From an uncultured Alphaproteobacteria bacterium (GTDB lineage Bacteria > Pseudomonadota > Alphaproteobacteria > Rhizobiales > Ancalomicrobiaceae): DNA of 64,000 nucleotides. Below, piece by piece: positions 8,442 through 16,236 of this stretch (its first letter is position 1; each line of letters opens with the position of its first letter). A program made the position numbers and the translations under genes. Location: contig CALBKH010000026.1 of NCBI GenBank assembly GCA_937892955.1, positions 6,116 through 70,115 on the forward strand, read 5' to 3'. The notes beneath the pieces were generated by a model, which worked only from the letters and a program-made list of their open reading frames with translations, did not search any database and was not told the DNA's origin.

Positions 8442-10274
8442 TCATACCGCCGCCGGACCGGCGACCGCCTTCGGCGCCGGTTCGTCGTCGAAGTCGGCTT
8501 CCGTCGGCTCCTGCTTGCCCATCCGCGCGCATTCGACGAAGACGCGACGGCCGCAGGTCTTGCATTCGTTGTAGTCGAAGTAGCGGTAGAGCGTCCTCAG
8601 CGCCTCGGTCTTCGAGTGGAAGATGTTCTCCCGCCCGATCTCGTCGATGTAGCCGCCCTTCTCCAGGATCTCGAGCACCCGATCCTTCGGCCGGATGAGA
8701 TAGAGACCGCCACCGTGGGCCCGCCATCGCTTGGCCATCTGCACCAGCGCCTCGGCGCCGGCGAGATCGACGAAGTTCACGCCCGACATGACGATCGCCA
8801 GGAAGCGAACGTCGGGGATCTCCTTCTCGTAGTTGCGCAGCGTCTCCTGGAAGGAATTGACCGCGCCGAAGAACAGCGACCCGTCGATGCGGATGATGCG
8901 GAGCTGGCGGCACTCCACCAGATTGCCGCCGGCGGTGGTGAACTTGCGGCCGGCGCTCATCGGATCGGGCACGCGCGGCAGGATGCGCGGGTTGGAGGTG
9001 CGGTTCAGATAGAGCAGCAGCGAAAGCATGACGCCGAGGAAGATCGCGAACTCGAGCTCGAGCACCAGCGCCGAGACGAAGACCACGGTCATCACCGCCG
9101 TCTCCGACTTCGAGGTCTTCACGATCTGGGCGATGTGGTGCCAATCGACCAGACCCCAGGCGACCAGGAACAGCACGCCGGCCATCGCGGCGAGCGGCAT
9201 GTAGACCGCATAGGGAGCCAGCACGAAGACCAGTACCATCAACAGCGCGCCGGCGACGATCGCGGCGAGCGGCGTCTTGGCGCCGGCGTCGTAGTTGAGG
9301 CCGGAGCGGTTGAACGAGCCGGTCGCCACGTAGCCGGAGAAGAACGACCCGGCGATGTTGGACAGGCCCTGGCCGAAGAACTCCTGGTTGGCGTCGATGT
9401 GCTGTCCGGATCGGACCGCGAGCGCGCGGGCGATCGACAGCGCCTCGGTCAGGGCGAACATGGTCATGGCGACGGCCGTCGGCGCCAACTGGCGCCACAC
9501 TTCCGGCTCGAAGCTCGGCGCCGACAGCGGCGGCAGGCTCGCCGGGAGGGCGCCGACGGTGGCGAACTGCGCCCCGGCAGTCGCCTTCAGCACGACGCCG
9601 ACGAGCGAACCCACCAGGATCGCCACGATCATGTAGGGCACGCGCGGCAGGTGATTGCGCACCACGATACCGGTGGCCAACGTCGCCAGTCCGATGGCGA
9701 AGGTCGGCCACGAGATCGAGCCGAAATGCTCGAAGAGGTACATCACCACTTCGTGCGGGTGACTGCCGCGCGGGATCGCCAATCCGGTGAAGTTCTTCAC
9801 CTGATTGATGGCGATGAGCACGCCGGCGCCGGCGGTGAAGCCGATCACCACCGAATGCGAGATGAAGTTGACGATGGTGCCGAGCTTGAACAGCGCCATG
9901 GTGATCTCCAGCAGACCGACCATGATGGCGACCGTCAGCGCCAGCTTGACGTAATGGGCGCTGCCCGGTTCGGCGAGCGCCGAGAGCGAGGAGAACAGCA
10001 CCAGCGAAGCGGCCGTCGTCGGGCCCGAGACCAGATGCCAGGACGAGCCGAACAGCGCCGCGACGATCGCCGGGACGATACCCGCGTAGAGGCCGTATTC
10101 CGGCGGCATGCCGGCGATGGTGGCGAAGGCCACACCCTGCGGCAGCACGACGACCGCGCCGGTCAGACCGGCCATGAGGTCGGACGAGATGGTCTTCCCG
10201 TTCAGCAGCGGCAGCCAGCTGCGGAACGGCATCAGATCCGGCATGAACGAACTCAGGCGCGATGCGACGGCCAA
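8442..10274 (-). CDS. SulP-family anion transporter with STAS domain
   Basis: About 610 residues from a TTG start at 10274, chosen because AAGGAG lies 8 bases before it; in-frame ATG codons at 10316 and 10376 are alternatives. The sequence LTGAVVVLPQGVAFATIAGMPPEYGLYAG is the SulP signature, followed by 10-12 membrane segments and a cytoplasmic STAS domain (IRIDGSLFFGAVNSFQ ... FVDLAGAEALVQM). The C-terminal tail adds a cysteine group YNECKTCGRRVFVECAR not usual for SulP. SulP proteins move sulfate, bicarbonate or other anions. Between sqr and soeABC it may export sulfate made by sulfite oxidation; this is inference. The 78-base gap to soeA shows no terminator. Confidence 0.88.
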   Translation of the reverse strand: MAVASRLSSFMPDLMPFRSWLPLLNGKTISSDLMAGLTGAVVVLPQGVAFATIAGMPPEYGLYAGIVPAIVAALFGSSWHLVSGPTTAASLVLFSSLSALAEPGSAHYVKLALTVAIMVGLLEITMALFKLGTIVNFISHSVVIGFTAGAGVLIAINQVKNFTGLAIPRGSHPHEVVMYLFEHFGSISWPTFAIGLATLATGIVVRNHLPRVPYMIVAILVGSLVGVVLKATAGAQFATVGALPASLPPLSAPSFEPEVWRQLAPTAVAMTMFALTEALSIARALAVRSGQHIDANQEFFGQGLSNIAGSFFSGYVATGSFNRSGLNYDAGAKTPLAAIVAGALLMVLVFVLAPYAVYMPLAAMAGVLFLVAWGLVDWHHIAQIVKTSKSETAVMTVVFVSALVLELEFAIFLGVMLSLLLYLNRTSNPRILPRVPDPMSAGRKFTTAGGNLVECRQLRIIRIDGSLFFGAVNSFQETLRNYEKEIPDVRFLAIVMSGVNFVDLAGAEALVQMAKRWRAHGGGLYLIRPKDRVLEILEKGGYIDEIGRENIFHSKTEALRTLYRYFDYNECKTCGRRVFVECARMGKQEPTEADFDDEPAPKAVAGPAAV

Positions 10275-10393
10275 AACGAAGTCTCCTTCGACGACGGGTT
10301 CCTTCCCGCGACGCATCGAAGCATCGCAGGCCGGGCGAAACGGCTGGGAATGGCGGCTCGGCGCCGGTGGCCCCACGGCGCCGAGGGATCACA

Positions 10394-11671
10394 TCAGGTG
10401 GTCTTCTTCAGCTTGCCGATGCCGAGGAAGTCGAGCATCGCCTTCTCGTAGAAGGGCTCGCTCTCACCGCGACGCATCTTGCGGATGAAGTACTTCTCGA
10501 AGCCGATCTTCGCCGCATGCACCCACTTGCCCGACGAGGACCAGTTGACGTTGCGCGGCGGGATCTGCGGCTGGGCGACGAAGGCGACGCCACTGTCGCC
10601 GAAGTCCGCCAGACACACGGCGTTCCAGGTCGCCTCGTGGCTGGATTCCCCACCCCGCAGGATCTGACCGATGTTGAGCGCCGTGGCGGTCACCATCGAC
10701 TCGATCATGAAGCCCGTCTTCGGCACGCCGCAGGGAACCGGCGTCGGTCCCATCGGCGGGATGGCGACGCAGACGCCGACCGAGAAGACGTTGCGGTACT
10801 TCGGGTTGCACTGGTGCTTGTCGACCAGGATGAAGCCGCGGGGGTTGACGAGGCCCTCGACGCCGCGAACCGCCTCGATGCCGCGGAACGGCGGCAGCAT
10901 CATCGAGAAGCCGAACGGAAGCTCGTGGGTCGCCCGGACCGAGCCGTCCTCGGCGACTTCCTCGACGAACATCTTGCCCGGCTCGACCTTCTTCACCCGG
11001 CTCGAGGTCAGCCACTTGATGTGATGCTCACGCATCTCGCTCTCGAGCAGGCCCTTGGTGTCGCCGACGCCGTCGAGGCCGAGGTGGCCGATGTAGGGCT
11101 CGGCGGTGACGAAGGTCATCGGTACCTTGTCGCGGATCTTGCGACGGCGCAGTTCGGTGTCGATGATGAAGGTGAACTCGTAGGCCGGACCGAAGCACGA
11201 CGCGCCCTGCACCGCGCCGATGATGATCGGCTTCGGATCCTTGCAGAACTCGTCGAAAGCCGCCGCCGCCTGTTCGGCGTGGTCGATGTGGCAGATCGAC
11301 TGGGTGTTGCCGTTCGGGCCGAGACCTTCGATCTCGTCGAAGGCGAGTTCGGGACCGGTGGCGATGATCAGGAAGTCGTAGGCGACCTCGCTGCCGTCGA
11401 CCAGTTCGACCTTGTTGGCTTCCGGATGAACCTTCTTGGCCGCCACCGGCTTGAAGTCGATGCCGCGCTTGGCGAAGGTCGGCGCCAGATCGATCTGGAT
11501 GTCCTCCCGCTGACGCCAGCGCACCGGGATCCACGGGTTCGACGGAACGAAGTGATACTTCGGATCCTTGGTGATGACGGTCAGTTTGTCGCCGGGACGG
11601 AGCTGATCCTTCATCTCGTAGGCCATGACGACGCCGCCGAGACCGGCGCCGAGAACTACAACGTGAGCCAT
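10394..11671 (-). CDS. sqr: Sulfide:quinone oxidoreductase, type I-like
   Basis: A 425-residue flavoprotein starting at 11671, where GGAGGG lies just upstream of ATG. The N terminus VVVLGAGLGG is the FAD-binding Rossmann motif. Cysteines at 127, 159 and 353 match by number the three catalytic cysteines described for Rhodobacter capsulatus SQR (numbering from memory); Cys353 lies in AVCLADFGDSG. The C terminus PQIPPRNVNW ... KYFIRKMRRGESEPFYEKAMLDFLGI is the amphipathic membrane-binding tail of the family. It oxidises sulfide to polysulfide sulfur and reduces quinone. A flavocytochrome c subunit is excluded by the lack of an export signal. It follows a DsrC-like gene after a 217-base gap that could hold its own promoter. 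Confidence 0.92.
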   Translation of the reverse strand: MAHVVVLGAGLGGVVMAYEMKDQLRPGDKLTVITKDPKYHFVPSNPWIPVRWRQREDIQIDLAPTFAKRGIDFKPVAAKKVHPEANKVELVDGSEVAYDFLIIATGPELAFDEIEGLGPNGNTQSICHIDHAEQAAAAFDEFCKDPKPIIIGAVQGASCFGPAYEFTFIIDTELRRRKIRDKVPMTFVTAEPYIGHLGLDGVGDTKGLLESEMREHHIKWLTSSRVKKVEPGKMFVEEVAEDGSVRATHELPFGFSMMLPPFRGIEAVRGVEGLVNPRGFILVDKHQCNPKYRNVFSVGVCVAIPPMGPTPVPCGVPKTGFMIESMVTATALNIGQILRGGESSHEATWNAVCLADFGDSGVAFVAQPQIPPRNVNWSSSGKWVHAAKIGFEKYFIRKMRRGESEPFYEKAMLDFLGIGKLKKTT

Positions 11672-11777
11672 CGAACCCTCCATGAATTGGCCGATTACGC
11701 TCCCCCGAGCGTTCGACCGGTTATAGGTCCTCCTCCCGCTCCCGCCTCCACCTCCCTCGAGTGGTTGCGCAGGGCAG

Positions 11778-11801
11778 TGAAGAGACACCGTTATCTCTTC
11801 A
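11778..11801. promoter_or_regulatory. Inverted repeat in the sqr upstream gap
   Basis: TGAAGAGA (11778-11785) and TCTCTTCA (11794-11801) form perfect 8-bp arms around 8 bases, in a locally AT-rich patch 107 bases upstream of the sqr start. The neighbouring GCATATGC palindrome adds symmetry. It may be an operator or an RNA hairpin between the dsr part and the sqr-soe part of the cluster. Confidence 0.35.
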
Positions 11802-11888
11802 GCATATGCAGATATTCGAAGTTCCCGAAACCGCGAAACCACGAACCGCGCCGGACATTCGCTCCCTTTTCGTCCGCGCGGGTGCCCC

Positions 11889-12221
11889 TCATCCCGTGCT
11901 CCAGGCCCGAGGTCGCTTCATCCCGGCGATCTTGCAGGCCTGTCGTACGTACCCGTAGGGAAAGAGCTCGAACAACCGGTTGCGCGAGGCGCCGAACTCG
12001 GCCTTCAGATGCTTCATGACGAAGCGCGCGTCGGGCGACACCTGATGGTGCGCCTGCCACTCCCGCATGAAAGCGATGACCGACCAGTGTTCCTCCCCCA
12101 GCTCGATCTCTTCCTCTTCGGCCACGATGCGCGCGAAGTCCTCGCTCCAATCGTCCGGATCGAGCAGATAGCCCTCCCCGTCCCTGAGCCGAGCCCAGTC
12201 ACGCGCCCCCGCGGCGGTCAT
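11889..12221 (-). CDS. DsrC/TusE-family protein with a single cysteine
   Basis: A 110-residue protein, the same length as the canonical DsrC in this window. The fold signature is intact: GYLLDPDDWSEDFA, EIELGEEHWSVIAFMREWQ and ELFPYGYVRQACKIAG. In DsrC two C-terminal cysteines form the sulfur-carrying pair. Here the first one is kept (Cys96 in QACKIAG) but the penultimate one is lost; the tail ends RPRAWSTG. It therefore cannot form the usual intramolecular disulfide or the trisulfide chemistry of DsrC. The start at 12221 overlaps the dsrN stop by 4 bases. A regulatory or accessory sulfur-binding role is possible but unproven. Confidence 0.88.
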   Translation of the reverse strand: MTAAGARDWARLRDGEGYLLDPDDWSEDFARIVAEEEEIELGEEHWSVIAFMREWQAHHQVSPDARFVMKHLKAEFGASRNRLFELFPYGYVRQACKIAGMKRPRAWSTG

Positions 12222-13792
12222 CGATCCGCCCCGCGCATCACCGCCGCGGCACCGACCGACCGCCCACGTCCCGAACGCGCCGCGGCCGCCGGCTCGACCG
12301 CCGACGCCGTCGGCGACCGGCTGTCGCCGGCCCGCGCCCTGACGAATTCGACGAAACGCTCGGCCCAGCGCGCCCGCGACGTGTCGCGCAGGTGGGTGAA
12401 ACTCGCCATGACGTTGCCGACGACGATGCCGTCGTCGGTGCCGGTGATGCCGTCGCCGCGCACCACCCGGTAGGCGAAGCGGCAACCGGACGCGAGATTC
12501 TCCAGCCGGGCATAGTGGAACTCGTGCGCCTTGACCCGGACGGGCTTCGTCGCGCCGCGCGGGGTCGGCCACGGCATCGCCACGGTCTCCTCCATGACGA
12601 CGAGGCCGCGGCCCTGCGGCCGCTCCTGCACCACGGCGTCCGCCGGCACGACACCGACCATGTCGCCCTTCTCGCCCTTCCAGGCGATCGATCGCGACAG
12701 ATACATCAGCCCGCCGCACTCGGCGTAGATCGGCAGGCCCTCACCCGCCGCCGCAGCGATGTCGTGGCGCAGCGAGGCATTGGCCGCCAGCCGATCGATG
12801 TGGCTCTCCGGGAAGCCGCCGCCGATGAAGAGGCCGTCGATGCGCGGCAGCCGCGGCGTCGTCAGGGCCGAGAAGAACTCGAGCCGGGCGCCGGCCGCTT
12901 CCAGCGCTTCCAGGTCGTCCTGGTAATAGAAGCAGAAGGCTTCGTCGCGGACGACGCCGATGGTCACCGGCTCGACGTCGCGCGACGGCGTGGTGGTGAC
13001 GACGACAGGCGCCGTCGGGGCGCGATGGCCGTGCGCCGGCCGGCTCGCCAGTTCGATCACCGCGTCGACGTCGACGTCCGCGGCGACCGTCTCGGCGAGA
13101 TGGGCGACGACCCGTTCGACGTTGTCGGTCTCCTGCGGCGTGGTCAGGCCGAGATGGCGCTCCGCCACCGTCAGGTCGGCCGAGCGGCCGATACAGCCGA
13201 GCACCTTCAGGTCGGTGTAGCGCTCGAGCGCCTGCCGGAGCTTCTCCTCCTGGCGCGCGGTGGCCACCCGGTTGAGGACGACGCCGCGGATGTCGACGTC
13301 GCGGTCGAAGACCTGATAGCCCATGACCAGAGGCGCGATGCCGCGGGTCATGCCGAAGGCGTCGAGAACCAGGACCACCGGCGCGCCGACCAGCTTGGCC
13401 AACGCCGCGGTACTGTCGCGGCCCTCCAGGTCGACGCCGTCGTGCAGACCCTTGTTGCCCTCGATCAGTTCGAAGTCGACACCGGCGGCATGCGCCGCGA
13501 TGGTCGCCTCGATCTCGGCCGGATCCTGGGTGTTGAAGTCGAGATTGTAGCAGGGCCGCCGGGTCGCCCGGGCGTGCCACAGCGGATCGATGTAGTCCGG
13601 ACCCTTCTTGTAGGTCTGGACGACGAGGCCGCGTGCCGTCAGCGCCGCCGCGAGGCCGGTGGTGAAGGTGGTCTTGCCGGACGACTTGTGGGCCGCCGAG
13701 ATCAGCACCCGCGGGCGAGCGGCATCGACGCGCGGGTCGAACCCGCGCGTCGTGACGTTCCCCGAGGTCCGGATCTCAGGCCGCGTCGGCAT
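12218..13792 (-). CDS. dsrN: DsrN, siroheme amidase (cobyrinate a,c-diamide synthase family)
   Basis: A 524-residue CobB/CbiA-family amidotransferase. The P-loop-like ATP site SAAHKSSGKTTFTTG lies at residues about 33-47, the region KKGPDYIDPLWH follows, and the C-terminal glutaminase domain has the catalytic Cys359 in YAECGGLMYL. The family uses glutamine and ATP to amidate tetrapyrrole carboxylates. In dsr operons the member DsrN is known to be needed for the amidated siroheme of DsrAB. Its start overlaps dsrP by 17 bases and its stop overlaps the next DsrC-like gene, so it is part of the operon. Cobalamin synthesis is the alternative, but no other cob gene is near. Confidence 0.87.
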   Translation of the reverse strand: MPTRPEIRTSGNVTTRGFDPRVDAARPRVLISAAHKSSGKTTFTTGLAAALTARGLVVQTYKKGPDYIDPLWHARATRRPCYNLDFNTQDPAEIEATIAAHAAGVDFELIEGNKGLHDGVDLEGRDSTAALAKLVGAPVVLVLDAFGMTRGIAPLVMGYQVFDRDVDIRGVVLNRVATARQEEKLRQALERYTDLKVLGCIGRSADLTVAERHLGLTTPQETDNVERVVAHLAETVAADVDVDAVIELASRPAHGHRAPTAPVVVTTTPSRDVEPVTIGVVRDEAFCFYYQDDLEALEAAGARLEFFSALTTPRLPRIDGLFIGGGFPESHIDRLAANASLRHDIAAAAGEGLPIYAECGGLMYLSRSIAWKGEKGDMVGVVPADAVVQERPQGRGLVVMEETVAMPWPTPRGATKPVRVKAHEFHYARLENLASGCRFAYRVVRGDGITGTDDGIVVGNVMASFTHLRDTSRARWAERFVEFVRARAGDSRSPTASAVEPAAAARSGRGRSVGAAAVMRGADR

Positions 13793-14969
13793 AGCTCTCC
13801 CCTTCGCCCTTGGGCAGCAGGCGGAACAGCCGCATCGCCATCATCGCCAGCACCAGCGCCAGGGCCGCACCGCCGACGCCGAGACCGATCTCCGGCAGGG
13901 TCGGGACGTAGCGGGCGACGATGCCGTCGTTGAACGAGCTCGTCACCTCGTAGCCGGGGAAGAGCTTCAGCGGGTAGGCCTGACCTCCGACGATGATGAC
14001 GTAGATGTGGGCGAAACCGCCGACCAGCACCAACACCGAGGAGACGATCTCACGGGTGCGGGAGATCCCGGAGCGTCCGTAGAGCATCACCATCGGCACC
14101 AGCGTTCCGAGGACGACGTAGAGCCCCCAGAACAGCAGCGTGTAGAGGCCGCCGTCGAGCAGCAGGTAGGCCTCCCAGTCGACCCGCCAGGCGGTATAGA
14201 TCGAGGTGAAGTGGAACACGCCCGAGAAGTACAGCACCGAGCCGACGAAGATCACCAGCAGCCGCATCAGCCGCTGCAGCAGTTCCTCACCCAGACCACG
14301 GCTGGCCGAGCTCTCCAGCGCCAGACGGATCAGGATGAAGACGGCGAGGCCGTAGGCGAGCGACATGGCGATGAACAGCGGCGCCAGCACCGCCGACCCG
14401 TAGGGCGAGCGCGCCATCAGGAAGCCGAAGATCGAGCCCGTGCCGGTGGTCAGCGTCAGACGCCACAGGAAGGCGGCGAGGCCGACGTGCGGGGTGAACC
14501 TCGCCCAGCGCCGCGTCATCTGCACCACCAGATAGGCCAGCACGACGCCGATGAAGCCGGAGTAGAGAATGACGTTCCAGGCGAAGATCGAGCGGAAATT
14601 GTAGTTGGTCATCGCCACGGTCAGGCGGTCCGGCCGCCCGAGGTCGAGCACCAGGATGGCGAGGCCGCCGACCAGGAAGGTGATCGCCAACACGCCCGAC
14701 AGACGCGCCTTGGGCTTGTAGTGCATCTCGCCGAAGACGGAGCCGAGCGAGGCGATGTTGAGCACGCCCGAGGCGATGACGATCAGGAACACCGCGAAGA
14801 CGTGCGGCATGCCCCAGACGATCTCGTTCGACATGCCGGTCACGATGTGACCGTTGTGCTCCATGTAGAGCGCCGACAGAGCGCCGATCGCGACCAGGAC
14901 GAGGAGGCCCGTGAAGAGCATCCAGAACCGCTGACCGCCCCGGCATTCGGTATAGACGATGTTCGCCAT
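13776..14969 (-). CDS. dsrP: DsrP, NrfD-type membrane subunit of DsrMKJOP
   Basis: A 397-residue protein with about ten hydrophobic membrane segments, of the NrfD/HybB family. Features include ALYMEHNGHIVTGMSNEIVWGMPH near the N terminus and DLGRPDRLTVAM after the fourth segment, both typical of NrfD-like quinone-interacting subunits. It starts 10 bases after the dsrO stop. With DsrO and DsrJ it forms the periplasm-facing module of the DsrMKJOP complex, exchanging electrons between the quinone pool and periplasmic partners. Length agrees with DsrP of known sulfur oxidisers (about 400). Confidence 0.92.
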   Translation of the reverse strand: MANIVYTECRGGQRFWMLFTGLLVLVAIGALSALYMEHNGHIVTGMSNEIVWGMPHVFAVFLIVIASGVLNIASLGSVFGEMHYKPKARLSGVLAITFLVGGLAILVLDLGRPDRLTVAMTNYNFRSIFAWNVILYSGFIGVVLAYLVVQMTRRWARFTPHVGLAAFLWRLTLTTGTGSIFGFLMARSPYGSAVLAPLFIAMSLAYGLAVFILIRLALESSASRGLGEELLQRLMRLLVIFVGSVLYFSGVFHFTSIYTAWRVDWEAYLLLDGGLYTLLFWGLYVVLGTLVPMVMLYGRSGISRTREIVSSVLVLVGGFAHIYVIIVGGQAYPLKLFPGYEVTSSFNDGIVARYVPTLPEIGLGVGGAALALVLAMMAMRLFRLLPKGEGESYADAA

Positions 14970-14979
14970 GGGTCGGTCC

Positions 14980-15762
14980 TCACAGGTTCCGGTAGCGCAC
15001 GCCCGGGTCGACGCCGAGGTCGCCGCGGATCTGCATCGTCGCGTAGGTGGCGATCACCTTCGAGATCTCCGAATTGGGATCGGCGATGTCCCCGAACATG
15101 ATGGCCCCGCCCGACTTGGCGCAGGCTTCGACGCATGCCGGAGCTTGCCCCTTATCGACGCGATGGACGCACAGGGTGCAGCCCTCGACCGTGCCCATGC
15201 CACGCGGCGCGTGGGGCTTCTGGTCCTCGAGCGCTTCGTGCACGAAGGAGCGCGCCTTGTAGGGGCAGGCCATCATGCAGTAGCGGCAGCCGATGCAGCG
15301 ATGGCGGTCGACCAGCACGATGCCGTCGGCGCGCTTGAACGACGCGCCGGTCGGGCACACGTCGGCGCACGGCGGCTCGGCGCAGTGCTGGCACATGATC
15401 GGAGCCGACTTGGTGGTGCCGGTCTTCGGATCACGAAGCGTCACCTTGCGGATCCACTGCGGATCGGTGGCCGGATGGCCGGTCGTCTTCCAGCCGTTCT
15501 CTTCCGAACAGGCGGTGACGCAGCCGGTGCAGCCGTCGACGCACTTGGAGACGTCGATCAGCATGCCCCAACGCTTCTTCGGGTCGGCGCCGGCCGCCTG
15601 GGCCTCACCGGTCCCGTAGGCGAACAGAGTGACGCCCGGCGCGATGACGCTGGCGCCGGCCATCGCCGCTCCGGCGAGGAAGCCGCGACGGCTCTCGTCG
15701 ACGGTTTCGGCCTCCGGCTTGCAGCCGCAGGATCCGCCGCACGATTGCGAACGATCGGTCAT
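14980..15762 (-). CDS. dsrO: DsrO, Tat-exported ferredoxin-like subunit of DsrMKJOP
   Basis: A 260-residue periplasmic iron-sulfur protein. A twin-arginine signal is present (ESRRGFLAGAAMAG, RR at residues 25-26), ending near GEAQAAG. Four cysteine groups follow: CVDGCTGCVTAC, CQHCAEPPCADVC, CIGCRYCMMAC and CTLCVHRVDKGQAPACVEAC, suited to four clusters. The start at 15762 overlaps the dsrJ stop by 4 bases. Extra cysteines precede the RR motif (CGGSCGCK), which is unusual for a signal region that will be removed. Confidence 0.92.
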   Translation of the reverse strand: MTDRSQSCGGSCGCKPEAETVDESRRGFLAGAAMAGASVIAPGVTLFAYGTGEAQAAGADPKKRWGMLIDVSKCVDGCTGCVTACSEENGWKTTGHPATDPQWIRKVTLRDPKTGTTKSAPIMCQHCAEPPCADVCPTGASFKRADGIVLVDRHRCIGCRYCMMACPYKARSFVHEALEDQKPHAPRGMGTVEGCTLCVHRVDKGQAPACVEACAKSGGAIMFGDIADPNSEISKVIATYATMQIRGDLGVDPGVRYRNL

Positions 15763-16232
15763 CGGGCGACCTCCTTGGCGTAGTCGGCGAGCGCCGCGAG
15801 CGCCGAACTCGGCGTGTCGGGCGAGGCATCCGAAGCCTTCGGAGCCTGTTCCGGCCGCGACGCGTGGCATTCGAAGCAGTCGATCTTCACCGCCGCGTAG
15901 TCGTGGCAGGCGCGGCAGAAGTGCTGCGGCGAGGAGACCGTCACCTGACCGCCCTTGCCATCGGAGACCGCGTGGCAGTTGATGCAACCGGTGAGACGGC
16001 CACCCTCCACGCGTTCACCCTGGCGAACCGACAGATCACGCCCGTGCTTGAGCATCGACATGTGGTTGCGGCGCATGACGTCCGGAGGCGCCACGCAGGA
16101 TCCGCCGGTCGCCTTCGGCACCGACGGCAGCGGCACTTCGCCGGCGTGGGCGCCGATGATGCCGGCCAGAACCGTCATCACCAGCACGCTCACGACGAGG
16201 ATCAGCCGCTCGAGGGACGATCTCTCGCTCAT
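15759..16232 (-). CDS. dsrJ: DsrJ, triheme periplasmic cytochrome c of DsrMKJOP
   Basis: A 157-residue protein with one N-terminal membrane segment (residues about 9-28) and three CxxCH haem sites: C83INCH, C106RACH and C119FECH. Cys46 (GGSCVAPP) stands at the position of the cysteine that ligates one haem in Allochromatium vinosum DsrJ (numbering from memory), so the unusual His/Cys ligation is probably kept. I chose ATG at 16232 over the GTG one codon before; it lies 4 bases after the dsrL stop. It links the complex to periplasmic sulfur redox chemistry. Confidence 0.92.
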   Translation of the reverse strand: MSERSSLERLILVVSVLVMTVLAGIIGAHAGEVPLPSVPKATGGSCVAPPDVMRRNHMSMLKHGRDLSVRQGERVEGGRLTGCINCHAVSDGKGGQVTVSSPQHFCRACHDYAAVKIDCFECHASRPEQAPKASDASPDTPSSALAALADYAKEVAR

Positions 16233-16236
16233 CACC

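Noticed and set aside
10394..11671. Flavocytochrome c sulfide dehydrogenase subunit
   Set aside because: No export signal and no cytochrome partner; the three cysteines and the amphipathic C terminus match SQR.
12218..13792. CobB in vitamin B12 synthesis
   Set aside because: The family fits, but tight coupling to dsrP and the absence of other cob genes favour DsrN.
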